Shown: positions 50,141 through 61,259 of the stretch, one piece after another
Position numbering within the stretch: the stretch's first letter is position 1
Layout: the number at the start of each line of letters is the position of its first letter
Source: Paralichthys olivaceus
Lineage: Eukaryota > Chordata > Actinopteri > Pleuronectiformes > Paralichthyidae
Assembly: GCF_024713975.1 (NCBI RefSeq)
Contig: NC_091111.1
Location: 4,153,001 to 4,217,000 of the forward strand
Direction: 5' to 3'
DNA: 64,000 nt
Notes under the pieces: model-generated
Seen by the model: only the letters and a program-made list of their open reading frames with translations
Told to the model about the DNA's origin: nothing
Databases searched by the model: none
Translations under genes and position numbers: made by a program

Positions 50141-51954
50141 CAGAAGTTACTAAGTTTGTTGCACCTATCAAGACGTGATGCAACATTTGCTTGCTTCTCA
50201 CTTTAGAGACAGATGAGAGAAGTGCATCTCCTTCACAATGTCACCGTTTTCAGGATATGTGACTGATGAAATACATCAAGATTCAGCTAGATACTTGTAT
50301 TTGGGGAATCTTTTTTTCAGCACACCAAGTCTGCAAAAATATTTTTATAGCATTTCAGACAATAGCTGATGATTTAAGCGACAGGAGCAATATTGAAGCA
50401 GATAACATCAGTATTTCATTGACAAGTTTAAGAAAGAGGAAGAAGGGGGGGGGGGGGGGGATCTCTGTGAGTTTGCTGCTTTTGTTGTTGTTTTTTATTA
50501 ATGTTCACAAATTTAGGGAAACGACAATGATATACAATAAAAGCCAAATATTTAATTTATTGAATATTTTAATTTCATGTCTATATCTTCCTTCAGAGGC
50601 TGAGAACAGTTTTTGTAAACACAGGTAAATCTGTCAGCTCTTTTTATATTCAGTGACTCAGGTCTTAATGGAATAAAACACTTTAATAATAATTACTATG
50701 ATATCGGCCTGGACCTTTGAGTTACGCCCCTGCAGTAGAGGGAGCACATATTATTCATCGGCCTGTGACGTCTTTTAACTGCACTTAGTCAGTATGATAA
50801 AGAAGGGGACCTTAACATTTGGCCCTCAGTTGGACGTATTTAGCTTTTCACAAGGAGCAGGAAACAGTCAGGGTTCACATAGTGTCGGTCAGTCAAGGCG
50901 AAAAGGCGTAAGTTATCGGAAAATGAAGCAATGTCACAAACTAAAATCATAGCTGCACTGAGAATGTTGTTAGTGGCACTGACACTAAAGCTGGTTCAAG
51001 TGAATCTCATGTTTTAACTGTAAAAACACGATAAAAGCGACAACTGGAAAGAACAGGCTTTGATTTAGAAGAAAGAAAACAGTCCTCAGGAATATCTTCA
51101 ACGTCTTCCAGAGTAAACTCAGCGTGGGCATTAAAGCATCAGCATCAAAGAAAAACATGTGTTGCTGTGAGTGGGTCACTGCTGTGGAATAAATCTGTCC
51201 CCTGTGCCATCCTGTGGTGGGCGTCCAGGCAAAGTTTATAATCTAAAAATCTAACATTCGCTACCCAAATAAAAACAGTGAACTGATTATTTTGTTTCAG
51301 CAGCATGAACAAAGCTCACATCCCCTCCACCCCATCCCACTGCACCACACCCCTTTCAAAGGGGAAATATGGAGGCACTGAGTCTAACACCTTGAATTAT
51401 CTACAGCTTCTAAATGTGTCATCGACATCTGTAGTCACAGCGATTAGTCAGTTTTCAGATCTCTGCAAATACAAACTTAATTGTCGCTACATAGTGACAT
51501 CCTTATTATTCTACTTGATGACGGAACTGAGTTCCATTATTTCTGAGTCACTCTGTGTCACATTCCTCAGACCAACTCCCCACAGACTCCACCTGGAAAT
51601 CAGGCAGCTCAATGAATACATACACAGCTGCTTTACATATTGCGGGTCCTGTCATGTCTGGCCCCTGCTGCGTGAGGACATCCGTTCAGTCACTTCCACC
51701 CCTGAGGAAAGTGGAAGGCAGGTCTCTGGAATGGAGAGAAGACGTTGAAAAGTTTATGAAGAGCAATGATTGATTCAGACTGACCATAAGTCGAACAATC
51801 GTCTTTCCACCTGGGAAGCTATTATTGTGCCTTAAGGAAGTCTGTCTTATCCAAGAATCTGTGAGTCAGCTCGTGGAGCCTTGTTTCTATTATGTGATAT
51901 GTTTCTAATCAAGAATATGGCGGAGTTCATTTATGCCTAATTATATATAAAGGT
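50141..51954. other. Intergenic, no gene seen
   Basis: Contains a 16-base G run at 50445-50460. The open frame at 51305-51748 (147 codons) has no recognisable domain and is not called. Confidence 0.45.
50445..50460. repeat. Poly-G run
   Basis: Sixteen consecutive G, preceded by purine-rich sequence. The length is likely to be unreliable in sequencing. Confidence 0.9.
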
Positions 51955-52250
51955 ACAGTTGGTACAGAATGTAGCAGCAAGACTTCTTACAAACGACGCA
52001 GAGAACACATCACACCCGTCCTGTCTGAACTACTCTGCCTTAAATCATCCGCTTTTTATTTCATAATTTAAACCCTGACTTTGCTGCGAGACCCAAGAGA
52101 ACAGAGAATAATATTTTTTAGACTTAAAACAAAGGGGGTAATGTTTTATTGGTTTAATTCCAACACTGTGGAACACACTCCTCCTCAACATCAGATCAGC
52201 AGAATCAGTGACTCATTTTAAAACAGCATTAAAAGTAGCCTGTATGGCAT
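51955..52250 (+). mobile_element. Decayed LINE fragment, C-terminal end of polymerase
   Basis: The plus strand encodes VQLVQNVAARLLTN near 51955-52000. About 180 bp later it encodes TLWNTLLLNIRSAESVTHFK, split here by frame changes. These are the hallmark ends of a common fish non-LTR polymerase (LVQNAAARLL; PRLWNSLPLDIRSAESV). Intervening sequence is shortened and out of frame. Confidence 0.7.
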
Positions 52251-52881
52251 TTTTATAGTTTTTATTTTATTATTGTTCTTTTAACTGATTTATTGTATTA
52301 CAGTATTGAGTATGAACTATTATAATTTGTATTATTATTAGAATTATTGTACTTATTTATAGTATTATATCAACTTACCTTTGATGATACACTGGGCTCT
52401 GCCTCCAGACACTGTTTCACATTTAGCTTTACCCAGAGCCGAACTTTTTAAACCTTACAATGTGACACGGTGACATTATTGAAAGTGTAAAATTCAAAAA
52501 CGATCTGCTTAAAATACTGAAATAACTTTGACAGACAATTAATTGTGTTTAAGGGTTGTGCCCAATAATAATCATATTCATATTAAAGTTTATACATGAC
52601 CTCCGTGAGAGTTGGATGTTTCAAAGATCTTTCTTCCCCTGAGACTTTAACTTTCAATTTGCTTTAGGAAAAGAAAGTCAAGCACTCATCTCATGGGATT
52701 TGGTTCATACTTATCAAAGGTTCCTCTGCTCCCGTGTAAGTGGGCTGGTCTCTATGTGATAAGGTCTTTGGACAGTGTGGGAGTTGAGCAATCACACGAC
52801 TGCTTCAACTACAAGCCAGCACAGAACTTCCTTCCTCCCCTGTTCCAACAAAAAAAAAAAACACAGTCAGCTGGAGGCCTT

Positions 52882-52887
52882 TATAAA
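52882..52887 (+). promoter_or_regulatory. TATA box of the first thrombomodulin-type gene
   Basis: TATAAA, 94 bp upstream of the chosen start codon at 52981, so transcription probably begins near 52910. This placement favours the ATG at 52981 over the in-frame ATG at 52693, which lies upstream of the box. Confidence 0.65.
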
Positions 52888-52980
52888 TGGGGTCTATGTT
52901 CACCTCTCAGTCACTGGATCAGACGCGGATCGTCGAGAACAGAGTTTCACACCATCGTCTGCTTTTCTAACATCGACATC

Positions 52981-54582
52981 ATGAGTCCTAGGAAACAATC
53001 TCTACTGATTTGCGTGGTTTTCCTCTGCGGGCTGGAGGACGCGGTGCTCGCCCAGCACAGGCACTGCGCAGACGATCGGTGTGTTGAACTTTTAAGCAAG
53101 CCCGAGGACTTTGTGGGGGCGCAGAGCAGCTGCAGAGACTCGGAGGGAACGTTGCTCACGATCAGCTCGGAACAAGCGGTGGAGACATTAACGGGTCCAC
53201 TGAGCGGACGCAGCGGGAGTTACTGGCTCCAGCTGCACCGCACCGACCGACGGGTGGAGGAATCACATCTTGTAAACTGCTCCTCCGTCTCCGTGTCGGG
53301 GGGAGGGGACATCACGGTGTCCTGGAAGCAATGCGGCGACGAACTGGACGGGTTTCTGTGCCAGTACGTGCTCCAGGAATCTTGCGGTCGCCTCGAGGCA
53401 CACGGGGGCGCGCAGGTGAGGTATACCACTCACCATATGGGATTCGACGTCATCGATTCTGAAGTGTTTCCATCAGGAACCATCGCTGTGGTGGAAAAGG
53501 TCGGTGAACACTATCTGGACTCGAAACATCTGTGTTATAAGGAGTGGAGGTCTGCTCCCTGGAACTGTGAGGTGCTGCAGGGCGGGTGCGAGTACGGCTG
53601 CAACTCCACAACACACACCTGCACCTGCCCCCAGGGACAAATCCTCCAGCCCAACAGCATCACCTGCGCCAAGGACCCGTGCGCCGACTGCGCAGAGGAT
53701 TGCCGATGGAGTGGCGTTTCTTACGAGTGCGCGTGCGCTAACAACGGGTACATGCTGGCGCAGGACGGGAAACGCTGCGTGGACGTGGACGAGTGCGAGG
53801 AGGACGACGACCTGTGCACAGGCGAGGGCGAGGAGTGTTTCAACACAGAGGGAGGGTACCAGTGCAGGTGCACAGAGGGCTTCGAGGAGGAGGATGGGGC
53901 GTGCGTGGACGTGGAGATCTGCCTAAAGTGCGAGCATATGTTGTGTGTGAAGACCACTGGGGTGTACGGGTGTGCATGCCGGGAAGGGTTCAGGGTGTCA
54001 GCCGAGGACCCCACCAAGTGCGAGAGACACTGCGGCGAGAGAGACTGTCCGGCCGTGTGCCACCAAAACACTGATAAGAGGAAGCCGGACATGGTCCAGT
54101 GCGAATGCCCCAAGGGCTACATTAAAGATATGCGGAACAACGAGACCATTTGCACGGACATCGACGAGTGTGAGATGTCAAGTTATTGTGACCAAAAGTG
54201 TGAAAACACGTTCGGTGGTTACAGATGTTCCTGCCAGGACGGCTTCAGGCTGCAGGATGACAAGTGTGTGGCGGAGACGGAGGAGGAGAAGGGGGAGAAG
54301 GGGGAGAAGGGGGAGGATGGGTCAGGAGCCACCGCTCAGCCTGCGGTGGTGCCATCCTACATCAAGACAGGCAGCGTCCTGGGCATCACCGTGTTCATGG
54401 CACTTGGCGCGACGCTGCTGTGTCTGCTGGTGCGCACCGTGGTGAAACGCTGCGGCAGGTTCGAGCTCTCCTCCTTCAGACATCCAGACATAGATGTGTT
54501 TTACCTGCAGCAGGTGACCACGGAGACCTACAAGAGGTTGTCCTTCGACAAACAGATTAAAAGTGACTTGCAACGACTGTGA
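52981..54582 (+). CDS. thbd: Thrombomodulin-like receptor, six EGF repeats (copy 1)
   Basis: Intronless, 533 residues, type I membrane protein. Signal peptide about 1-24, then a C-type lectin-like domain (about 25-130) and six EGF repeats: 196-229, 234-266, 272-308, 314-347, 351-391 and 397-429. EGF3 (VDVDEC) and EGF6 (DIDEC) have calcium-binding starts. An acidic stalk (about 430-460) includes EKGEDGSGA, then a transmembrane segment (about 465-487). The tail ends KSDLQRL, like the human thrombomodulin end TPQRL. Known role of the family: endothelial thrombin cofactor that activates protein C through EGF4-6. The reading frame continues upstream to an ATG at 52693, but the signal peptide and TATA box fix the start here. 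The lectin domain is shorter than usual, lacking the GFQWV/W segment seen in copy 2. Six EGFs and the tail argue against CD93. AATAAA lies at 54748-54753. Confidence 0.88.
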   Translation: MSPRKQSLLICVVFLCGLEDAVLAQHRHCADDRCVELLSKPEDFVGAQSSCRDSEGTLLTISSEQAVETLTGPLSGRSGSYWLQLHRTDRRVEESHLVNCSSVSVSGGGDITVSWKQCGDELDGFLCQYVLQESCGRLEAHGGAQVRYTTHHMGFDVIDSEVFPSGTIAVVEKVGEHYLDSKHLCYKEWRSAPWNCEVLQGGCEYGCNSTTHTCTCPQGQILQPNSITCAKDPCADCAEDCRWSGVSYECACANNGYMLAQDGKRCVDVDECEEDDDLCTGEGEECFNTEGGYQCRCTEGFEEEDGACVDVEICLKCEHMLCVKTTGVYGCACREGFRVSAEDPTKCERHCGERDCPAVCHQNTDKRKPDMVQCECPKGYIKDMRNNETICTDIDECEMSSYCDQKCENTFGGYRCSCQDGFRLQDDKCVAETEEEKGEKGEKGEDGSGATAQPAVVPSYIKTGSVLGITVFMALGATLLCLLVRTVVKRCGRFELSSFRHPDIDVFYLQQVTTETYKRLSFDKQIKSDLQRL

Positions 54583-56849
54583 TCTGGAGCATAAGGCACA
54601 TGGGACTTTTTGTTTTCACAGGTATCCAGAAATGGTTCATACAAATCTCGTACAGCAGCGATGGATGAGGTCAAATAAGAGTTTAAAGAGAAACAGCTTC
54701 AAGGATATGTGATAGATTTATATATACAGTTCGCTATTAAATACCCTAATAAATCACTAATCCTGATTATTCAGAGTCAAACAAGATGCCGTAAAGGTAC
54801 TGAAAGTTAGTCTAGTCATTTTATTCTAATTATTCATAGGTGGTGGAAGTACTCAAGCGGTATAAGCAATGAGTAGAAATAAATAGACAAAAATGTACTC
54901 AAAAGTAAAACTACCACAGATGTCACACAATAGGTTTTTAAAATGCGATTTAATATTAAGTAGAGATATTTGCTGACAAATCTAGCAAAGTTGAAGTGAA
55001 AATCACCCCCGAAAAGTTGATCTACTTAAATAAAATACAGATACATGAAAAATTTACTTTGTAAATGTGTACTTAGTTATATCCCACCGCTGATTTCAGT
55101 TCCCTTAACAGTGTCAAAACTCCATCAGTGTAAATGAAAGGTTTTGTTACTGTCACTGGAGTATTATCTCTTGCATTTATATTTCACTTTATTTAGTTCA
55201 CACATACACACAGCTTTTTATATTGAATTTTTTATAACAAGAAATTGCCCTTGTCTTTGCTCAACATTTGTACTTTACATTGTATGTTTTATTCCACATA
55301 TCAGCTGTTACACTGTATTTTATCTTATAATAAGCTCACACTGGACATTCTTATTATCGATTAATGGAGCCGAAAAGAAGAAGCAGGTTTCTGATTAGTC
55401 AGCACTGGCATTGGACCACTATTAGTTTTAAGGCTGCACTGGTTGCCACTGGAACTGTTTGTGAAGCATGCATGGCAGCATGCTTTGAGGTTTTTATAAA
55501 AACAGCCCTGGACTGTTCTTGCACTGCAGACATGCTGCACCAGCTGTACTTTGATACCACTGACATTATCCTGAGGCTGTATGTTATTCACTGTGTACCA
55601 GGCTGCTGCTGAGGGATCTGCTAAACACAAATGTAATACTGTGCTGCTAACTTCTTCATATGTCACAGAAAAACACCCAGTCTCTTTGTCTGTATAACAG
55701 GCTCACTGCAAGCTTTTTATTTATTTATTTTATTTTTATTGAATGATACTGTAAATTAAAAAAAAAAACTGCAGCTAAAGGTTGTATTATGATTATTTTC
55801 CATTACCAGAGGTTTTTTGTTACGTGGATAGTGGGAGGGGAGGTATTGATTCATTCTTTTATTCATTTAATTATTCGTGTTTTTCCTTTGTTCTACACCC
55901 AGATCTATTTCTTTTTTTGTTTCAATTCCTTTTCCACAAACCTCCCTGCAGATTTAACCCACAAATTGCTGCTGTATATTTACATTTATACTGTACTACT
56001 ATATACATTTAGCTGACTCTATTCACAGCAATTTGCAGTAAGCCCACAATATTGGAATAAGACTCATGAGCAATTATAACCTTATGCGTGCAGAGCATAA
56101 TCTAAAGGTGCCTGGGTAACTGCCTGTTTGCCCCTCTTTGGCTGAGCTGCCCGTCTTTATTATTGTGGCTGCATAAATTTTATAGTCGGTAAAGTTTGAC
56201 CAAATCAAATCCCATAAAAGTTATTTAAAAAGATACAAAGCGAGGCCTTGTGGCCCTTATCACCATGTTTATGTGGTGATTGAAAGTGTGAAAAGGGTTG
56301 ACTTTTTTAAGATTGAAGCGATGGCCCCTCAGAATGTTGGTGCACAGAAACTGAACTCTTACTCTATAAGAATCTCAACGTCTGACCCTTACCACTTTTC
56401 ATCCTCTGTTGCATTATCTCTGTTTCCTCTCCTCTCCTTATACCTTGTCCAATAAATGACAGTTCCTCGAGCTCCTTTCTTTTGTAATAATTAAGTTCAC
56501 GTTTAGAACATTTTCAAAAGTTTCAAACTAGTGAAAATGTGCAGGAAATGTTTCATGAGATCATCTGTTCAACTCTTTTCCCCAAGACTTCAGGACTTCA
56601 CCCAGACTGACATTGTGTTCTGAGAAGAGTTGGGAGGGGCTACACTGCAAAACCAGGGGGCGTTGGGTGGTAGCCCCCCTTGCGTATGCGCGTCTTCCTT
56701 ACGTACGTGCGTAAAAGCCGTGCGTAATTGGGGATGTGGTCTTTTGTGCGGAGGAGAAAGTTTCAAGAGAGGCATTAAGCGGCCCGACAGGCTGATTAAG
56801 AGGGACTTCCTTCCTCTGCCGGCGCACTGGTGTGGAGCAGGGTCTGGTT
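54583..56849. other. Spacer between the two thrombomodulin-type genes
   Basis: The first ~170 bp are the 3' UTR of copy 1, with AATAAA at 54748-54753. The rest is AT-rich and without recognised genes or repeats. The last ~200 bp (56640-56840) are GC-rich with GGGGGCG and CACCC-type motifs, including the reverse-strand GGGTGG. They probably form the proximal promoter of copy 2. Confidence 0.5.
54748..54753 (+). terminator. Polyadenylation signal, copy 1
   Basis: Canonical AATAAA 166 bp after the stop codon. A second AATAAA lies near 55030. Confidence 0.5.
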
Positions 56850-56855
56850 TATAAA
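56850..56855 (+). promoter_or_regulatory. TATA box of the second thrombomodulin-type gene
   Basis: TATAAA, 73 bp upstream of the ATG at 56928. The context TTTATAAATG is shared with the box of copy 1, in keeping with tandem duplication of promoter and gene together. Confidence 0.65.
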
Positions 56856-56927
56856 TGCGAGCTAAACACTTCAAACAAACAAGTCTAGTCCAGGACCGCT
56901 GGCTCCAACAACAACAGAGGTTCAAAC

Positions 56928-58550
56928 ATGAAGGATGTAGCGGGACTGTTTGCTGCCGTGTTGGTTCTCCTGGTGGGAGGCACCGGTGGGATAGAGGCGA
57001 ATAACGGATTCTGCATTGGGACCAAGTGTTTCGCGGTGGCCCAAGAACCCAGCGATTTTACGACGGCGCAGAAGCAATGCAGATCTAAAGGTGGCCACGT
57101 AATGACAGTGCGCTCATCTGTATCACATGATGTTCTTTTCATTTTGTTGGGGAATTCGACGGGGCGGTTCTGGATCGGTTTGCATTTAGGCAGCGGCTGT
57201 CCTGACGTTGCTGAAGGGCTGAAGGGCTTCCAGTGGGTGACCAAGGACAGCCAGAGCGACTTCTTCAACTGGGCGCCAGGTTTTGACAGCAGCTGCTCTT
57301 CTCGTCGCTGCGTCTCAGTTTCCAGAGCGAGCGACTTTACATGGGTCCAAGAAACATGTAGCGAGGAGGCGGCCGGGTTTCTCTGTGAGTTCGACATCAG
57401 TGACCCCTGCACTGCTCTGACGTCTGCTGGTGGCGAGTCAGTCACCTACTCTATCCCCATGGGGTTTTCTGGGATGGATATGGCGTCTCTGCCCCCTGGA
57501 AGCATCGCCATCCGCTTGCCATCTGAGATTAAATACGTCTGCTTCTCAGAGAAGTGGCTGCAGGCGCCCTGGAGCTGCGAGATAAACGAAGGCGGGTGTG
57601 AGCACAGATGCGCAATGGACCCACACCAAGTCCCCGCGTGTTACTGTCCGCCGGGACAAACCGTGAACCCTGCGAATAAAGTCACCTGCGAGGTGGGTTT
57701 AGAAGACCCGTGCGAACCCCTGAGCTGCGAGCTCGCCTGTTACCCGACCTTGGATTCCTACGCGTGCTTGTGCGACCACGGCTATAGACTGGCTGCGGAC
57801 GGCAGGTCGTGCTTGGACATCAACGACTGCACGGACGAGCGCCAGTGTCCCGGCGAGAATTTCATGTGCATCAACACCGCGGGTGGGTTCCAGTGCGTCT
57901 GCAAGGCTGGATACACGATGACCGGCGGGCTGTGCGTGGAAGAAAACGGTTGCGCGTCCGCCCCTTGCGAGCACATGTGCGAAAACACTCCCGGCAGCTA
58001 CAAGTGCTCGTGTTACGATGGATATGAAGTGGATCCAGAGGCATCGAACAAGTGTAAGCTCCACTGCGGGGAGATTGAGTGCCCTGCCGTGTGCGACCCA
58101 AATGACGTGTTCCAGTGCTACTGCCCCGAAGGTTACGTCGCAGAGGAGAGAGGCGACCAGACATTTTGCATTGACATGGATGAGTGTCAGGATCTGTATT
58201 GCGATCAAGGATGTGAAAACAAATTCGGCGGCTACGCGTGCTCGTGCTATCGAGGATATGAGCTTGTTGGCGAGTACAAGTGCGTAAAAATCGAAGGCTA
58301 CACAGAAGAGACCACAGATCCAAACACCCCCACAACAGAGTCTGTTTTACCCGACCCAACGAGACGACCCTCGGGGGTGTCAGTGGGGGCTTTCGTGGGG
58401 ATAATACTGGTTACTGTCCTTTTTATTGTGCTGCTGGTTTTTCTGGCTCATCACATCCTGAACAGCAGAGGGAAGATCCAGAGCGCCAGTGCGCTCACGG
58501 CGCGGGAGGATGAGGCGCACGGTTTACATCGTGTAACCAGTGGCCCTTAA
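56928..58550 (+). CDS. thbd: Thrombomodulin-like receptor, six EGF repeats (copy 2)
   Basis: Intronless, 540 residues, type I membrane protein. Signal peptide about 1-24 and a full-length C-type lectin-like domain (about 25-160, with [11 protein letters not shown] and [10 protein letters not shown]). Six EGF repeats at about 217-254, 262-295, 301-336, 342-376, 380-414 and 420-452. EGF3 (DINDC) and EGF6 (DMDEC) look calcium-binding. A Thr/Pro-rich stalk (about 453-484) is followed by a transmembrane segment (about 487-510). The short tail ends [10 protein letters not shown]. Its lectin domain resembles mammalian thrombomodulin more than copy 1 does, while the tail of copy 1 resembles it more, so which is the direct orthologue is unclear. 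Probable role: thrombin/protein C cofactor or vascular adhesion receptor (inference from family). The start follows directly from the signal peptide. AATAAA lies at 58829-58834. Confidence 0.88.
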   Translation: MKDVAGLFAAVLVLLVGGTGGIEANNGFCIGTKCFAVAQEPSDFTTAQKQCRSKGGHVMTVRSSVSHDVLFILLGNSTGRFWIGLHLGSGCPDVAEGLKGFQWVTKDSQSDFFNWAPGFDSSCSSRRCVSVSRASDFTWVQETCSEEAAGFLCEFDISDPCTALTSAGGESVTYSIPMGFSGMDMASLPPGSIAIRLPSEIKYVCFSEKWLQAPWSCEINEGGCEHRCAMDPHQVPACYCPPGQTVNPANKVTCEVGLEDPCEPLSCELACYPTLDSYACLCDHGYRLAADGRSCLDINDCTDERQCPGENFMCINTAGGFQCVCKAGYTMTGGLCVEENGCASAPCEHMCENTPGSYKCSCYDGYEVDPEASNKCKLHCGEIECPAVCDPNDVFQCYCPEGYVAEERGDQTFCIDMDECQDLYCDQGCENKFGGYACSCYRGYELVGEYKCVKIEGYTEETTDPNTPTTESVLPDPTRRPSGVSVGAFVGIILVTVLFIVLLVFLAHHILNSRGKIQSASALTAREDEAHGLHRVTSGP

Positions 58551-58828
58551 AAACGACAGAGCTAAGACATGTGCAGACCAGAGCCACCGACACAGATTCC
58601 GGACAGATTCTGAAAGAGATGGAGGACAGGGATGCGGTTACATCATAGGAAAGAAAGTCACAAATATTTAACGACTCAAGTTTTTCTGAGGAAGGATTCT
58701 CTGCTATGAAGACTGATTCATGTCTTCAATTCAACTCACATACAACACAATCATTGTAATAAGAATATCACGGATTTCTGTTTGTTTTTTTAAATTTGTG
58801 CTGCAACTATTCAATCAGAAAAAATGTG

Positions 58829-58834
58829 AATAAA
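58829..58834 (+). terminator. Polyadenylation signal, copy 2
   Basis: Canonical AATAAA 278 bp after the stop codon, followed by T-rich sequence. Confidence 0.5.
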
Positions 58835-59545
58835 GGAGTAGTCTTTCTCTTCTTTGTCTCTGTCCCTTCAGACACAGGCGGAGTGCCCCACCATGTGGAG
58901 GGAAATGTGAATTACACGTCATCAATGCAGAGAAGCAGCTGCAAAAGGTGTCTCATGTATTATTACTTAAGTTTCAGAAGAACAGTGGTGCATGTACACA
59001 ATCCTTCACAATGATGAACCACATGAACCCCATGACTTCAACACACATTTCACTTATAACTCACAGCAGGCCAAGATTATAAAGAGACAGGGTTAAGTGA
59101 AAATGTATTGAACAGTAGCTTCTGAAACATCACACAAAATAAGGAAACATATGTATAATAAGCAACAAAACATGAATTATTTATGAATCAAATAAAAACA
59201 CCCCTTTTATCAGAGGCTGTATTTCATTCCAGATTCTCCAGATTCACTATTTTTAAACTAATGTCGCATCAAAACAACCTTGGTCTACACCAGTTGATAT
59301 ACCGAGGTAGTAGTAGTTAGACATGTTGTGATTGCAGTGTGACAGTATACAGGTATGTGAACGAGTTGTAGCCTATTCCACTACAAGAAGTGCAAGTGTA
59401 TATAGTTTAGAAGTGATATTAGTCCCCTGTGTCTCATCTTTTACCATAGATGACATGATCAGGTTGTAAACTGATGCATCAATATGTAACAGACACTCCT
59501 GTTGCTGCTAGTTATTAAAAATACTCAATGTAGAGGTTACCCAAG

Positions 59546-59547
<2 letters not shown>

Positions 59548-59617
<70 letters not shown>
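59548..59617. repeat. (CT)n(AT)n compound microsatellite
   Basis: About 31 bases of CT followed directly by about 39 bases of AT. Confidence 0.97.
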
Positions 59618-59619
<2 letters not shown>

Positions 59620-59658
59620 GTTCAATATATGTTGTTTTAATAAACTTGCCTATGTTAT

Positions 59659-60009
59659 TTAAAGGTCCAGTTTGTAAGATTTAGGTGAAAGGGAACTATT
59701 GACAGAAATTAATGATGATGATGTTTTCTCTAGTTCGTTTCATCTAAATTGTATGAATTGTAGTTTACTTTCGCCCAGAAAAGGCCCTTTATATTTAAAT
59801 ACTTTATATTTAAATACTTTATATTCAAATACTTTATATTTACAAAAACTACAAACTACAAACTAAACACCTTTTGAGTTTTTATGACAACTGAAGCTAC
59901 CACAGGTTCTTTTTCATGTTTGGAAGGAGAGGGTGAGGTGAGGGGTGTTCAGCTGCAACATGCAACTTCAACACTAGATATCACAAAATTCTACACACTG
60001 TACCTTTAA
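59659..60009 (+). repeat. TTAA-type MITE, family A, copy C (longest)
   Basis: About 351 bp, from TTAAAGGTCCAGTTTGTAAG to CTACACACTGTACCTTTAA, with TTAA at both ends and the full interior ('ggaaggagagggtgaggtga'). It contains a local duplication of 'atttaaatactttat'. No open reading frame. Confidence 0.75.
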
Positions 60010-61259
60010 ATATATATCAATAAAATATGTGGTCATAACAAATAATATCATATAGATGATGTATTGTGGAGATGTTGTAACATATGCTAATTTAATTTTA
60101 CAATTGGTATTATATATAAATGTTTATCTACACATATCCATAGGATGTACCTGTGTGAAAATAATATATCATGTTAGAGGCAACATGAGGAACAACATAA
60201 CCATCACTCTCGATATCGGGGCATGCATATCATATATCACATTACTAAATGGGCATTTAAAGTAAAGTATTTGAGTAGAAGTATTCCTTCATGTGTTTAG
60301 CAGTGATATTAGAAGTAGTAGCTAGTTGTACAGCAGTGATTTAGAGGTGGTCAGACAGTTAGAAGGGTGGGGGATGTTTGAGCAGGAACTCAGTGGAGGA
60401 TTACATGAGTGTGTGAAAGAGGAAGAAGGCCTTGGCTCATGTGGGCAGTTGTGAAATGCCTCTGTTTTGTCAGGGTTGATGCTAGATCAGGTAGGATTGT
60501 GTGGAGAGCAGCAGATATTTCTTATGACAGCAGGTCAGAGGGAGTGTGAGACTGTTGGAGCAGCTCTGCTGGAGGGAGGAGCTGTTCAACCACAACACTG
60601 TCAAACCAGCCCCCACAATGTTTAGAGTTACACTAGGTATTACGGTAAGAGCAAGTGAGAGTTGATTTCAGAATAAAAGCACCGTTCCGCTGACAATTCA
60701 ATTTATGGTAGTTTCCTTGTATATCTTTGAATTCTTTACTTTAATGGTGTTTTTTTTCACACATTGCATGATAAGCAATCAACACAATATTTTACGTTGC
60801 ATTACGGGAAATGTAGGAATCTGAATTTTGGAGGTTGATCCAAACATGAGGTGAAAAGAGAGGATATTTCTACCACCCTGTTTCTGTTCCTTTCTGTTGA
60901 GCTGAAACTGATCACTTTTATTTGATTCAGCTGAAAGATAAATATATGACCTGACACGTGAGGTTGCAGACACTTTCTTTCTAAATATGAAGCATTTCAA
61001 GGACGTTATGTTCAAACATTGGTGTGTTCCAAAATCAGAAATAGATATTGTGAACAACTATTTCTACCCTGAAATCATATTAGAGAAAATACATTTTCTT
61101 TAACACTATGTTAAAAAGCTTTTCAGAGAAACTTGATACTTTTTCTTGTCCATTTTACAGAATTTATTCAAGTATATCTACTCACCCTGTCATCAACGAA
61201 AGATGACGGAGAGACACTGAACTCATTATGTTTTGTTCCCAGTCACACCTTCACTTCTG
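60010..61259. other. Intergenic between copy 2 and the ift20 relic
   Basis: No coding exon or RNA gene recognised. Confidence 0.45.

Noticed and set aside
51305-51748. 147-codon open frame upstream of thrombomodulin copy 1
   Set aside because: No homology recognised, overlapped by a second open frame, and flanked by LINE debris.
52693-52980. In-frame 96-codon N-terminal extension of thrombomodulin copy 1
   Set aside because: A clean signal peptide starts at 52981 and a TATA box lies at 52882-52887, inside the extension. The extension has no domain resemblance.
53721-54113. Antisense open frames across the thrombomodulin EGF regions (also 57699-58208)
   Set aside because: Cysteine-rich EGF coding sequence has few stops on the opposite strand. 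These are shadows.
52981-58550. CD93 identity for one of the two tandem genes
   Set aside because: Both have six EGF repeats and short thrombomodulin-type tails. Copy 1 ends in a QRL-type tail like human THBD. A tree could still change this.
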